Assembly (NCBI GenBank): GCA_030526765.1 | Contig: JAUNCB010000060.1 | Span: forward strand, 1-6,770 | DNA from: Bacillota bacterium | GTDB taxonomy: Bacteria > Bacillota > Clostridia > Lachnospirales > Anaerotignaceae | DNA: 6,770 bases | Direction of reading: 5' to 3' | Part shown: positions 1 to 6,420 of the stretch, one piece after another | How positions within the stretch are numbered: position 1 is the stretch's first letter | Layout: every line of letters starts with the position of its first letter | Notes under the pieces: generated by a model | The model's database searches: none | What the model was told of the DNA's origin: nothing | What the model saw: only the letters and a program-made list of their open reading frames with translations | Position numbers and translations under genes: made by a program

Positions 1-367
1 CCATCTCCGCTTCGATATGATTGAACATCTTCATAGACTCCACGATACAAAGGACATCGCCCTTTTTCACCTTATCGCCCACTTTGACAAAAGGTTCTGC
101 TCCCACCTGCGGCGCCAGATAAACCGTCCCTACCAGCGGGGAGTTCTGCTCCACTGTGCTGCTCTTTTCTTCTTTTTCCGCAGCGGGAATTGTTTCCGTA
201 CCTGTTTCCTCCCCCTGCTCCACTGGAGCAGCAGATGTATCCGCCTTTGCCGCAGCAGTTCCGCCTTCTTACAATACGATTCGGCTGTCCCCCTCCGTCA
301 GATCCAGCTTTGTCAGCTGATTCCTCCGTAAGATCTGCGCCAGTTCATTGATCTTATTCGTATCCAT
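1..367 (-). pseudogene. accB: Biotin carboxyl carrier protein of acetyl-CoA carboxylase, interrupted by an in-frame stop; 3' end outside window
   Basis: AccB carries the biotin that shuttles carboxyl groups between biotin carboxylase and carboxyltransferase, making malonyl-CoA in the cytoplasm. Translation from the ATG at 367 gives MDTNKINELAQILRRNQLTK and then LDLTEGDSRIVL, a typical AccB N-terminus. Codon 33 (271..269) is TAA. The same frame then continues without another stop: an Ala/Glu/Thr-rich linker (about residues 34-75), the biotinyl domain start SPLVGTVYLAP, and the biotinylation motif ESMKM with the acceptor lysine at about residue 113 (codon 31..29). It is still open at the window edge. 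No frameshift is needed, so one base substitution explains the stop. The ATG lies one base after the fabF stop, with AAAGGCGG six bases upstream. Identity is certain. Whether the gene is truly broken, misread, or rescued by re-initiation (for example at the GTG at 154) cannot be told from sequence. Confidence 0.85.
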
Positions 368-368
368 A

Positions 369-1598
369 TCATTCCGCCTTTCTGAATGCCACACAGGCAT
401 TATGCCCGCCAAACCCCAGCGATGTGGACAAGGCACCATTTACTGTGGTCTGAACTGCTGTATTCGGTGTATAATCCAGATCGCAGTCGGGGTCCTTTTC
501 CCGCAGATTGATCGTGGGCGGGATCACATCCTCCTTCACCGCAAGGATGGCAGCAATGGCTTCCACCGCTCCCGCCGCGCCCAGCATATGCCCCGTCATG
601 GATTTTGTAGAGGAAATATGTATCTTTTTCGCATCTTCTCCAAAGGCATGTTTGATGGCCTTCGTTTCGATCCTGTCATTGAGGGGTGTCCCTGTGCCAT
701 GGGCATTGATATAGATCTGTTCTGCCCCAATATCCTTCAGCCCTTCCGCTGCGATCTGGATCGCCCTGCTGCTGGCAGAAGCCTCCTCTGCGGGCGCTGT
801 CACATGGTAGGCATCACAGGTGGAGCCATAGCCCACCATTTCAGCATAGATCTTCGCACCTCTTGCCTTTGCGTGTTCATACTCCTCCAGAATAAGGGCT
901 CCTGCCCCTTCGCCCATCACAAAGCCGCCGCGGCGTTTATCAAAGGGGAGGGATGCCGCATCGGGGTCTTCTGCAGGATTCAGTGCCATGCAGGCACCAA
1001 AGCCAGCCACTGCCAGCGGCACAACAGCGGCTTCGCTGCCGCCGCAGATCGCTGCCGTTGCATAGCCGTTCAGAATGGCTCTGTAGCCTTCTCCGATGGC
1101 GGTCGTACCTGTGGCGCAGGCTGTGGAAACCGCTACACAGGCATTTCTCGCCTGATAACGGATCGCTATGTTCCCCGCCGCAATATTGTTGATCATTTTC
1201 GGTATGGTCAGCGGAGAAACCCGTCTTTCGCCTTTTGCCATCAATGTATTCTGCCCTTCCGCAAAGGTCTCAAAGCCGCCGATCCCGCTGCCGAAATAAA
1301 CCGCCAGCTCCTCCGCGGGGATATTCCCCTCCAGCCCGCTGTCCGCCATGGCTTCTCCTGCCGCACACATGGCAAATCGGGTGAAGCGATCCACCTTCTT
1401 TGCCGCTATTTTATCCATATATGGCGCAGGGTCAAAATCCTTCACCTCCGCCGCCAGTGTATATCTGCTTTCGCCTGTATCGTATCTTGTGATCGGGCCG
1501 ATCCCGTTTTTTCCGTTTTTCAGTGCCTCCCAGAAATCGGGCACATTGTTCCCAACGGGTGTTACCGCACCGATCCCTGTTACAACGACTCGTTTCAT
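369..1598 (-). CDS. fabF: Beta-ketoacyl-ACP synthase II
   Basis: FabF condenses malonyl-ACP with a growing acyl-ACP, the elongation step of type II fatty acid synthesis in the cytoplasm. The 409-residue product has the usual family length and a thiolase fold. It begins MKRVVVTGIGAVTPVGNN. The catalytic triad is visible: Cys161 in the VSTACATG nucleophile elbow, His300 in NAHGTGTPLND, and His337 in KSMTGHMLGAAGA, with Lys332 nearby. The C-terminal GFGGHNAC loop (about 396-402) is the FabF gating glycine motif. Cys-His-His separates it from FabH, which has Cys-His-Asn. The ATG at 1598 is preceded by AAGGAGGG, which overlaps the fabG stop codon; the gap to fabG is 12 bases and the gap to accB is one base. 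No key residue is missing. Confidence 0.97.
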   Translation of the reverse strand: MKRVVVTGIGAVTPVGNNVPDFWEALKNGKNGIGPITRYDTGESRYTLAAEVKDFDPAPYMDKIAAKKVDRFTRFAMCAAGEAMADSGLEGNIPAEELAVYFGSGIGGFETFAEGQNTLMAKGERRVSPLTIPKMINNIAAGNIAIRYQARNACVAVSTACATGTTAIGEGYRAILNGYATAAICGGSEAAVVPLAVAGFGACMALNPAEDPDAASLPFDKRRGGFVMGEGAGALILEEYEHAKARGAKIYAEMVGYGSTCDAYHVTAPAEEASASSRAIQIAAEGLKDIGAEQIYINAHGTGTPLNDRIETKAIKHAFGEDAKKIHISSTKSMTGHMLGAAGAVEAIAAILAVKEDVIPPTINLREKDPDCDLDYTPNTAVQTTVNGALSTSLGFGGHNACVAFRKAE

Positions 1599-1610
1599 TT
1601 TCTGCCCTCC

Positions 1611-2342
1611 TTACATTGCCAGACCGCCATCCACTCGGATCACTTCGCCTGTAATATAGTCAGAATGCGCCGCCGCTAAAAACAGCGCCAGATTTGCCAC
1701 CTCTTCCGCCTTCCCGAAGCGTTTCATGGGGATCGCTTCTTTTACTGCAGCGTTTTCCAGATCTTCCGTCATTTCTGTCGCAATAAAGCCGGGGGCGATG
1801 GCATTACAGCAAACGCCTCGGCCTGCCAGCTCCTTCGCCACTGCTTTCGTCAGACCAATGAGCCCCGCTTTGGAGGCAGAATAATTCGCCTGACCGGGAT
1901 TCCCCGTCAATCCGGAAACAGAGCTGATGTTGATGATCTTTCCGCTCTTCTGCTTCAGAAAAAGAGGATATACCCCTTTGATCATGTAAAAGGCACCCTT
2001 CAGGTTGGTGTCCACCACGGCATCAAACTCCGCCGCCTTCATCATGGGCACCAGCTTATCCTTTGTGATGCCTGCATTGTTCACCAGAATATGGATCCCG
2101 CCAAAATCCGTAACGATCTCCTTCACCGTTGCTGCGGCGGCTTCCGCATCGGCAACATTGCAGCGGTATGCTCTGACCTTTCGCCCCATAGCTTCCACTG
2201 CTTTTACTGTTTCTTCCGCTTTTTCCGTATTCCCTGCGTACAGGAACGCAATATCTGCACCATGTTCCGCCAGCTTCAGACAGATGGCTCTGCCGATCCC
2301 GCGGGAACCGCCTGTTACCACTGCTGTTTTTCCTTTCAGCAT
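1611..2342 (-). CDS. fabG: 3-oxoacyl-ACP reductase (short-chain dehydrogenase)
   Basis: FabG reduces 3-oxoacyl-ACP to (R)-3-hydroxyacyl-ACP with NADPH, the first reduction of each elongation cycle. The 243-residue protein is a classical short-chain dehydrogenase. The cofactor-binding TGGSRGIG is at 10-17 and NNAG at 88-91. The catalytic set is Asn113, Ser141 (in NISSVSG), Tyr154 and Lys158 (in YSASK). PGFIATEMT (about 184-192) is the FabG-like substrate-lid motif, and VDGG lies near the C-terminus. The ATG at 2342 overlaps the fabD stop by seven bases (ATGCTGA), and GGAGGA lies inside the fabD end, so translation is probably coupled to fabD. SDR enzymes have many substrates, but the position between fabD and fabF settles the role. 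Nothing unusual is seen. Confidence 0.97.
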   Translation of the reverse strand: MLKGKTAVVTGGSRGIGRAICLKLAEHGADIAFLYAGNTEKAEETVKAVEAMGRKVRAYRCNVADAEAAAATVKEIVTDFGGIHILVNNAGITKDKLVPMMKAAEFDAVVDTNLKGAFYMIKGVYPLFLKQKSGKIINISSVSGLTGNPGQANYSASKAGLIGLTKAVAKELAGRGVCCNAIAPGFIATEMTEDLENAAVKEAIPMKRFGKAEEVANLALFLAAAHSDYITGEVIRVDGGLAM

Positions 2343-3250
2343 CCCAGCTCCTCCTTCACCTTTTCCATCTCTTCCGTGTTAGAAACACTGTAAACCCTTG
2401 CATCGGGCAGGATCCGTCTGATGAGTTTTTTCAGCGTATCTCCCACGCCTACCTCGATGAAGGTATCGAACCCGTCCTCTGCCATCCGTTCTATGCTTTC
2501 CTGCCAGCGCAGGCTATGATCGATCTGATTTATCATCAGCGCCGCCACATTTTCATCGTAGGGCTCTGCTGTATAGTTGGAGTAAACGGGGATCCTCGGC
2601 TGACGCAGTGGAAATTTCCGAATTTCTGACGCAAATGCCTTTGCCGCTTCCTCCATAAAGGGGGAATGAAAGCCACCGCCCACGGCAACAGGCATCCCTC
2701 TGCCGCCTGCTTCACGGATCGCTTTATAAAAGTCGTCTGCTTCCTCTTTCGCTGCGGCTGTGACCAGCTGCCCGGGGGCATTGTAATTCACAGGATACAC
2801 CTGTCTAAACTGCTTGCAGATCCCTTCGATCCTTTCGTTTTCCAGCTTCATCACCGCCACCATGGATGCAGGATGCTCTGCCGCCGCCTTCGCCATCACT
2901 TCCCCCCGCACACAGGCAAGCCTGAACCCGTCCAGAGGATCGTATGCTTCGGCAAATGCCAGCGCAGGCAATTCCCCCAGAGAAAAGCCTGCCACCCCCG
3001 CAGGCATGACCCCTGCTTCAGAGAGGGCGATCGCCGCTGCCAGATCTGCCAGATAAAGACAGGGCTGGGTGTTCTGCGTTTCCTTCAGCTCTTCCGCTGT
3101 CCCCGTAAAGCACTGGCGCAGTGTGCCTTTTCTGATTTTCTCCGCATCGTCAAACAGCCGTCTTACTGTTTCAGCGGCTTCATAAAAAGTCCTGCCCATG
3201 CCCGCTTTCTGCGCCCCCTGACCGGAAAAAACAAATGCTATCTTACCCAT
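2336..3250 (-). CDS. fabD: Malonyl-CoA:ACP transacylase
   Basis: FabD transfers malonyl from CoA to the phosphopantetheine arm of AcpP, supplying extender units for FabH and FabF. The 304-residue product has the usual length. It opens with IAFVFSGQGAQKAGMG, the oxyanion/GQGxQ motif. The nucleophile is Ser90 in GFSLGE, where many homologues have GHSLGE. Arg115 (VRGEVM) should bind the malonyl carboxylate, and the catalytic His195 lies in GGFHSPFM. The C-terminal EVGVGDTLKKLI replaces the common EVGPG, a mild change. The ATG at 3250 lies inside the fabK 3' end (13-base overlap) and is preceded by AAAGGAG seven bases upstream. The Phe in the nucleophile motif is probably a lineage variant, because the Ser, Arg and His core is intact. 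Confidence 0.96.
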   Translation of the reverse strand: MGKIAFVFSGQGAQKAGMGRTFYEAAETVRRLFDDAEKIRKGTLRQCFTGTAEELKETQNTQPCLYLADLAAAIALSEAGVMPAGVAGFSLGELPALAFAEAYDPLDGFRLACVRGEVMAKAAAEHPASMVAVMKLENERIEGICKQFRQVYPVNYNAPGQLVTAAAKEEADDFYKAIREAGGRGMPVAVGGGFHSPFMEEAAKAFASEIRKFPLRQPRIPVYSNYTAEPYDENVAALMINQIDHSLRWQESIERMAEDGFDTFIEVGVGDTLKKLIRRILPDARVYSVSNTEEMEKVKEELGC

Positions 3251-4188
3251 TTTGCCGCTCCTTTCAGCAGATTTTCCGCTTCCGCAACGATCTCGCCGAT
3301 GATCTGTGCTGCGGGCTGTGTCTGCTTCAGCATACCGCTGATCTGCCCTGCCATAACACAGCCTTCCCTGGTATCTCCTTCTATCGCCGCTTTTCGCAGG
3401 GCACCGACGCCCAGACGATCTATCATTTCTGCTGTGGTTTCGGGCTCGTATTCCAGCTTCAGAAAGTCACGGGCAAACTGATTTTTGATGACACGGCAGG
3501 TACTGCCGCCAAAACGCCTGCCCGTGGCTGTGGTGGAAACATCGATTGCTTTCAATACACAGTCCTTATAGTTTTTATGGACACCGCACTCCTCCGCCAG
3601 AAGGAAGCGTGTACCCATCTGCACCCCTGCAGCACCCAGCATAAATGCCGCCGCCACGCCTCTGCCGTCACCAATGCCGCCTGCCGCCAGTACGGGGATA
3701 TCCACCGCATCCACCACCTGCGGCACCAGCGGCATGGTAGCAAGCTCGCCGATATGACCGCCGGATTCACCGCCTTCAGCGATCACGGCATCGGCACCTG
3801 CACGGGCCATCATTTTTGCGGCGGCAACGGAAGCCGCCACAGGGATCACCTTGATGCCCGCTTCCTTCCACAGCGGCATATATTTCGTCGGAATGCCTGC
3901 GCCTGTTGTCACCACTGCCACTTTTTCCTCCGCCGCAATACGGGCAACCTCCTCCACATGGGGGCTCATCAGCATGATATTTACCCCAAAGGGCTTCTTG
4001 GTCAGCTCCCTTGCAATTTTTATCTGCTCCCGCAGATGCTCCCCGCCTGCGTTCATGGCAGAAATGATACCCAGACCGCCTGCATTGGACACCGCCGCCG
4101 CCAGCCTGCCGTCTGCGATCCATGCCATGCCGCCCTGAAAGATCGGATATTCGATGCCAAGCATCTCACAAATCGGTGAAACGATCAT
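3238..4188 (-). CDS. fabK: Enoyl-ACP reductase II, FMN-dependent
   Basis: FabK reduces trans-2-enoyl-ACP to acyl-ACP with NAD(P)H and bound FMN, the last step of each elongation cycle. The 316-residue product belongs to the nitronate monooxygenase-like TIM-barrel family and matches the usual FabK length. It shows LGIEYPIFQGGMAWIADGRL (10-29), FGVNIMLMSP (67-76), the signature EGGESGGH (138-145) with the probable catalytic His145, and the flavin phosphate-binding AAGGIGDGRG (168-177) and MGTRF (191-195). Nitronate monooxygenases are similar, but EGGESGGH and the position between acpP and fabD point to FabK. The ATG at 4188 follows AAGGAGGG with a seven-base spacer; the gap to acpP is 21 bases. 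FabK enzymes are known to be insensitive to triclosan, unlike FabI. I infer that for this strain only if it has no fabI elsewhere. Confidence 0.96.
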   Translation of the reverse strand: MIVSPICEMLGIEYPIFQGGMAWIADGRLAAAVSNAGGLGIISAMNAGGEHLREQIKIARELTKKPFGVNIMLMSPHVEEVARIAAEEKVAVVTTGAGIPTKYMPLWKEAGIKVIPVAASVAAAKMMARAGADAVIAEGGESGGHIGELATMPLVPQVVDAVDIPVLAAGGIGDGRGVAAAFMLGAAGVQMGTRFLLAEECGVHKNYKDCVLKAIDVSTTATGRRFGGSTCRVIKNQFARDFLKLEYEPETTAEMIDRLGVGALRKAAIEGDTREGCVMAGQISGMLKQTQPAAQIIGEIVAEAENLLKGAAKWVR

Positions 4189-4209
4189 ATCATCGCCCTC
4201 CTTACTCTT

Positions 4210-4437
4210 TTACGCCAGATTCGCTTCGATCAGTGTGACCAGTTCCGAAACTGTGTTTACTTTGTTTTCGCCCATTTCGATCTCTGTGCCGAATTCCTCT
4301 TCCAGATTCATCAGCAGCTCCATCATATCCAGGGAGTCGATCCCCAGTGTGCTGAATTCTGTTTCCATTCTGATCTCTGCTGCATCGCATTCCAGTTTTT
4401 CTGCTAACATTGCTGTGATTTTTTCAAATACCATCAT
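4210..4437 (-). CDS. acpP: Acyl carrier protein
   Basis: AcpP carries malonyl and acyl intermediates on a 4'-phosphopantetheine arm between the FAS II enzymes. The 75-residue acidic protein has the full four-helix length. The prosthetic group site is Ser35 in LGIDSLDMMEL, the canonical DSL motif at the start of helix II. Two ATG codons stand together (4437 and 4434). AGGAG ends eight bases before the first and eleven before the second, so the first is favoured. The gene sits 20 bases after fabH and 21 bases before fabK. Its place in the fab operon marks it as the fatty acid ACP rather than a polyketide or peptide carrier. Cys17 is uncommon in ACPs but not diagnostic. Confidence 0.96.
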   Translation of the reverse strand: MMVFEKITAMLAEKLECDAAEIRMETEFSTLGIDSLDMMELLMNLEEEFGTEIEMGENKVNTVSELVTLIEANLA

Positions 4438-4457
4438 TTTTCATTCTCCTTTTTCTT

Positions 4458-5414
4458 TTACCATCTTAATAAACAACAGGCACTTGCCAGCCCGCCGCCA
4501 AAGGCAGGGAGCAAAAGCAGGTCGCCTTTTTTCAGTTTCCCCGCCCGATTCAGTTCATCCAGCGCGATGGGGATACTGGCAGAGGATGTATTGCCGTATC
4601 TTTCGATGTTCGTATAAAACTTCTCCTGCGGCACCTTCATTTTTCTGGCGGCAAAATCGATGATGCGAATATTGGCCTGATGCGGCACGATATAAGCGAT
4701 CTCGTCAAACGTCAGTCCGTTTCTCCGCAGGATCCTTTCACAGTCCCGACAGATCGCCCTGACTGCAAATTTAAAGGTCTCCTGCCCTTCCATATGGACC
4801 ACAGGCTTTTTCTCCTGTCCTCTTTCATAGAAGGGAGATGTCCCCACCGACTGCCGAATATCGATCACATCCTCTCCGCCCTTCACATCGAAAACGGCAT
4901 CCATATAATTTTCACCGACACCAAGGACTACCGCCCCTGCACCGTCACCAAAAATAACACAGGTACTGCGGTCTTCCCAGTCCAGAATACGGCTCATACG
5001 CTCTGCCCCGATGACAAGCACCTTCTGCACCTTGCCTCTGGCAAAAAAGCCGGCCGCCGTTTCCAGCAGAAAATCAAAGGCGGAGCAGGCCGCATTGATA
5101 TCCATTGCCATACAGGAAAGCCCCAGCTCCTTCTGCACCATACAGGAAACAGAGGGGGAAATGCTTTCGCCGCTGACGGTTGCCGCCAGGATCAGATCGA
5201 TCTCCTTCGGTGCGACACCGCTGTTTTCCAAAGCGGCAGCCGCCGCCTTAACCGCCATATCCGCCGCCGTTTCCTGCGTGCTGATGCGGCGCTCTCTGAC
5301 ACCGACCCTCTGCCGTATCCATTCGTCATTGGTTTCTAAAAACTGTGACAGCTCGTCATTGGTCACAACCCTTGGCGGAACATACATCCCTGTTCCTAAT
5401 ATGCGAAAACTCAT
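4458..5414 (-). CDS. fabH: Beta-ketoacyl-ACP synthase III
   Basis: FabH starts fatty acid chains by condensing a short acyl-CoA with malonyl-ACP; its primer choice helps set straight or branched products. The 318-residue protein has the usual length. The catalytic triad is Cys110 in DINAACSAFDF, His245 in PHQANIRI and Asn275 in YGNTSSAS. FGDGAGAVVL (155-164) and FGGGLASAC near the C-terminus are family motifs. The Cys is followed by Ser-Ala where Ser-Gly is commoner, a small change next to the active site. The ATG at 5414 is preceded by AGGAGGA with a seven-base spacer. It is the first gene after a terminator and candidate promoter, so it probably heads the operon. The motifs do not show whether the primer is acetyl- or branched acyl-CoA. 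Confidence 0.97.
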   Translation of the reverse strand: MSFRILGTGMYVPPRVVTNDELSQFLETNDEWIRQRVGVRERRISTQETAADMAVKAAAAALENSGVAPKEIDLILAATVSGESISPSVSCMVQKELGLSCMAMDINAACSAFDFLLETAAGFFARGKVQKVLVIGAERMSRILDWEDRSTCVIFGDGAGAVVLGVGENYMDAVFDVKGGEDVIDIRQSVGTSPFYERGQEKKPVVHMEGQETFKFAVRAICRDCERILRRNGLTFDEIAYIVPHQANIRIIDFAARKMKVPQEKFYTNIERYGNTSSASIPIALDELNRAGKLKKGDLLLLPAFGGGLASACCLLRW

Positions 5415-5427
5415 TTTCGATCCTCCT
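5415..5427 (-). promoter_or_regulatory. Ribosome binding site of fabH
   Basis: AGGAGGA at 5427..5421 stands seven bases before the fabH ATG. It is a near-perfect Shine-Dalgarno sequence and fixes the start of the first gene of the operon. Confidence 0.85.
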
Positions 5428-5448
5428 GCTGATTTTTTGGTTTCGAAA

Positions 5449-5482
5449 GGTTAGTACCCCGAATTTACAAAAAGGTTACACC
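5449..5482. promoter_or_regulatory. Candidate operator: paired GGT..ACC elements in the fabH promoter
   Basis: GGTTAGTACC (5449-5458) and GGTTACACC (5474-5482) start 25 bases apart. Each has GGT and ACC arms around a short centre, and each is followed by a short stretch, GAATTT or GATTTT, and an A-run. They flank the proposed -10 box and fall in the proposed spacer, where a repressor would act. TTAGTACC resembles one half of the FapR operator known from Bacillus, but the matching second half is not visible. Binding is inferred, not shown. Confidence 0.3.
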
Positions 5483-5491
5483 GATTTTCAA
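5462..5491 (-). promoter_or_regulatory. Candidate housekeeping promoter of the fab operon
   Basis: On the minus strand TTGAAA (5491..5486) and TAAATT (5467..5462) are 18 bases apart. They match the sigma-A -35 box in five of six positions and the -10 box in four of six. An A/T-rich run lies just upstream. Transcription would start near 5455, leaving a leader of about 40 bases before fabH. This is the best sigma-A-like pair between the terminator and fabH, but the region is A/T rich and the -10 box is weak. Confidence 0.4.
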
Positions 5492-5509
5492 AAAAAATTT
5501 TCGTCCCAA

Positions 5510-5556
5510 AAGAAAAAACGCCAAAAATCATTGAGTTCTCAACATTTTTGGCGTTT
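5510..5556 (-). terminator. Rho-independent terminator after the sigma/anti-sigma genes
   Basis: AAACGCCAAAAAT (5516-5528) pairs perfectly with ATTTTTGGCGTTT (5544-5556), a 13-bp stem. A five-bp inner stem (5531-5535 with 5538-5542) continues it past a small internal loop. On the minus strand the stem runs into a T-rich tract, TTTTTTCTTTT. It lies 21 bases after the anti-sigma stop and separates that transcript from fabH. The opposite strand has a weaker T tract, but no gene converges from that side within the window. Confidence 0.85.
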
Positions 5557-5576
5557 GAAAAATTTTTCTGTTTTTT

Positions 5577-5888
5577 TTATATTTTTTTGTTTTTTTCTGC
5601 CCAAAACAGCGCAAGTGTCGCAATAGTCACACTAACATAAGACAAAAATCCTGCCCAAAGCAATAAACGGCGCTTGCGCATTCGCCTTGCCAGCTGTACA
5701 AAATCTTCCGCCTCGGAAACGGGCATCTCTATTTTCACATTTTCCGCAGGGGTATATTTTTTATAATATGCGGCGCATTCCGCACATTCTTTTAAATGCT
5801 TCCTGATCAATTTTTTACTTGCTGCACTTGCCACCCCGTCATGATACAGCGGCGCAAAATCTGTTACCACATCACATTTCCAACTCAT
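5577..5888 (-). CDS. Membrane-anchored zinc-finger anti-sigma factor
   Basis: The 103-residue protein is predicted to hold the neighbouring ECF sigma factor inactive at the membrane. An N-terminal anti-sigma zinc-binding (ZAS/zf-HC2) domain is visible: Cys5, then His31-x3-Cys35-x2-Cys38 in HLKECAECAAYY. A basic stretch RRMRKRR (68-74) precedes one hydrophobic segment (about 75-96), giving an N-in topology with only about seven residues outside. Such a short outer part leaves little room for a sensor domain, so the signal may act in the membrane or through the zinc site. The ATG at 5888 follows GGAGGTG with a seven-base spacer and overlaps the sigma gene by 17 bases, implying coupled translation. 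The sequence does not tell the inducing signal. Confidence 0.85.
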   Translation of the reverse strand: MSWKCDVVTDFAPLYHDGVASAASKKLIRKHLKECAECAAYYKKYTPAENVKIEMPVSEAEDFVQLARRMRKRRLLLWAGFLSYVSVTIATLALFWAEKNKKI

Positions 5889-6378
5889 GCTGCAACACCT
5901 CCATCAACATTTTCTTAGCTCTGAAATAAATTACTTTTGCGGAACTTTCACTGATCTTCAGAATTTGTGCGATCTGAGAAAAGGGTAGTTCTGCATAGAT
6001 GCGAAGAAGCACAACATCCCGATATTTCTTTGGAATATCCTCTACGATCTTGCGAACCGCATCCTCTACATCCTTTTTATGCACATGCTCCTCCGGGCTG
6101 ATATCCCCTTTCATATAGCTCTGGGCAACCAGTTCCAGATTGGCGGAATCCAAATGCATTTTTTTCTTTTTCAGATATTTAAAATATACATGCTTTCCAA
6201 TCGACGCCAGCCATGTGAATACCTCGCAGTCGCCGCGGAATTTATGAAAGGATCTGTAAGCCTGCAAAAAGGTTTCCTGTGTCAGATCCTCTGCCAAATC
6301 AGCATCCGCACAAAGACGATATAAAAAGGCATATATTTTCTGATAATTCTCCCGGTAAAGGATCTCAAATATTTTCAA
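5872..6378 (-). CDS. ECF-family RNA polymerase sigma factor
   Basis: The 168-residue protein has the size and two-domain layout of ECF sigma factors, which direct RNA polymerase to stress or envelope promoters. Region 2 (about 4-70) includes YRENYQKIYAFLYR, the core-binding DLTQETFLQAYRSF (31-44) and GDCEVFTWLASIGKH (49-63). After a linker, region 4 (about 105-162) has IPKKYRDVVLLRIYAELPFS and the helix-turn-helix FSQIAQILKISESSAKVIYFRAKKML, which reads the -35 box. The start codon is TTG: no ATG lies in frame near the beginning, and AAGGTGAT stands just upstream. It overlaps the anti-sigma gene by 17 bases. Its targets are unknown; autoregulation is usual for such pairs. Confidence 0.93.
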   Translation of the reverse strand: MKIFEILYRENYQKIYAFLYRLCADADLAEDLTQETFLQAYRSFHKFRGDCEVFTWLASIGKHVYFKYLKKKKMHLDSANLELVAQSYMKGDISPEEHVHKKDVEDAVRKIVEDIPKKYRDVVLLRIYAELPFSQIAQILKISESSAKVIYFRAKKMLMEVLQHELEM

Positions 6379-6389
6379 CCAATCACCTT
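6379..6389 (-). promoter_or_regulatory. Ribosome binding site supporting a TTG start of the sigma gene
   Basis: AAGGTGAT (6389..6382) matches the 3' part of the full Shine-Dalgarno complement AAAGGAGGTGAT and lies three bases before TTG at 6378. Measured from the GGAGG core position the spacing is normal. It supports TTG as the true start. Confidence 0.6.
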
Positions 6390-6420
6390 CTTCCTTATAG
6401 GATCGTGTCTTTTTTTCCTC

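Noticed and set aside
348..1679. A 443-residue open frame on the plus strand opposite fabF and the fabG end
   Set aside because: It is longer than fabF, but its product is rich in Cys, His and Arg with no recognisable domain, and fabF on the other strand has every catalytic motif. It is a shadow of codon bias in the real gene.
2666..4179. Long plus-strand open frames opposite fabD and fabK (271 and 314 residues)
   Set aside because: Their products are of low-complexity Cys/His/Arg-rich shadow type, while the minus strand carries complete enzymes with intact motifs and ribosome binding sites.
5557..5568. Perfect palindrome GAAAAATTTTTC as an operator
   Set aside because: It lies in an A/T-rich low-complexity stretch, upstream of the terminator relative to fabH, where such palindromes arise easily.
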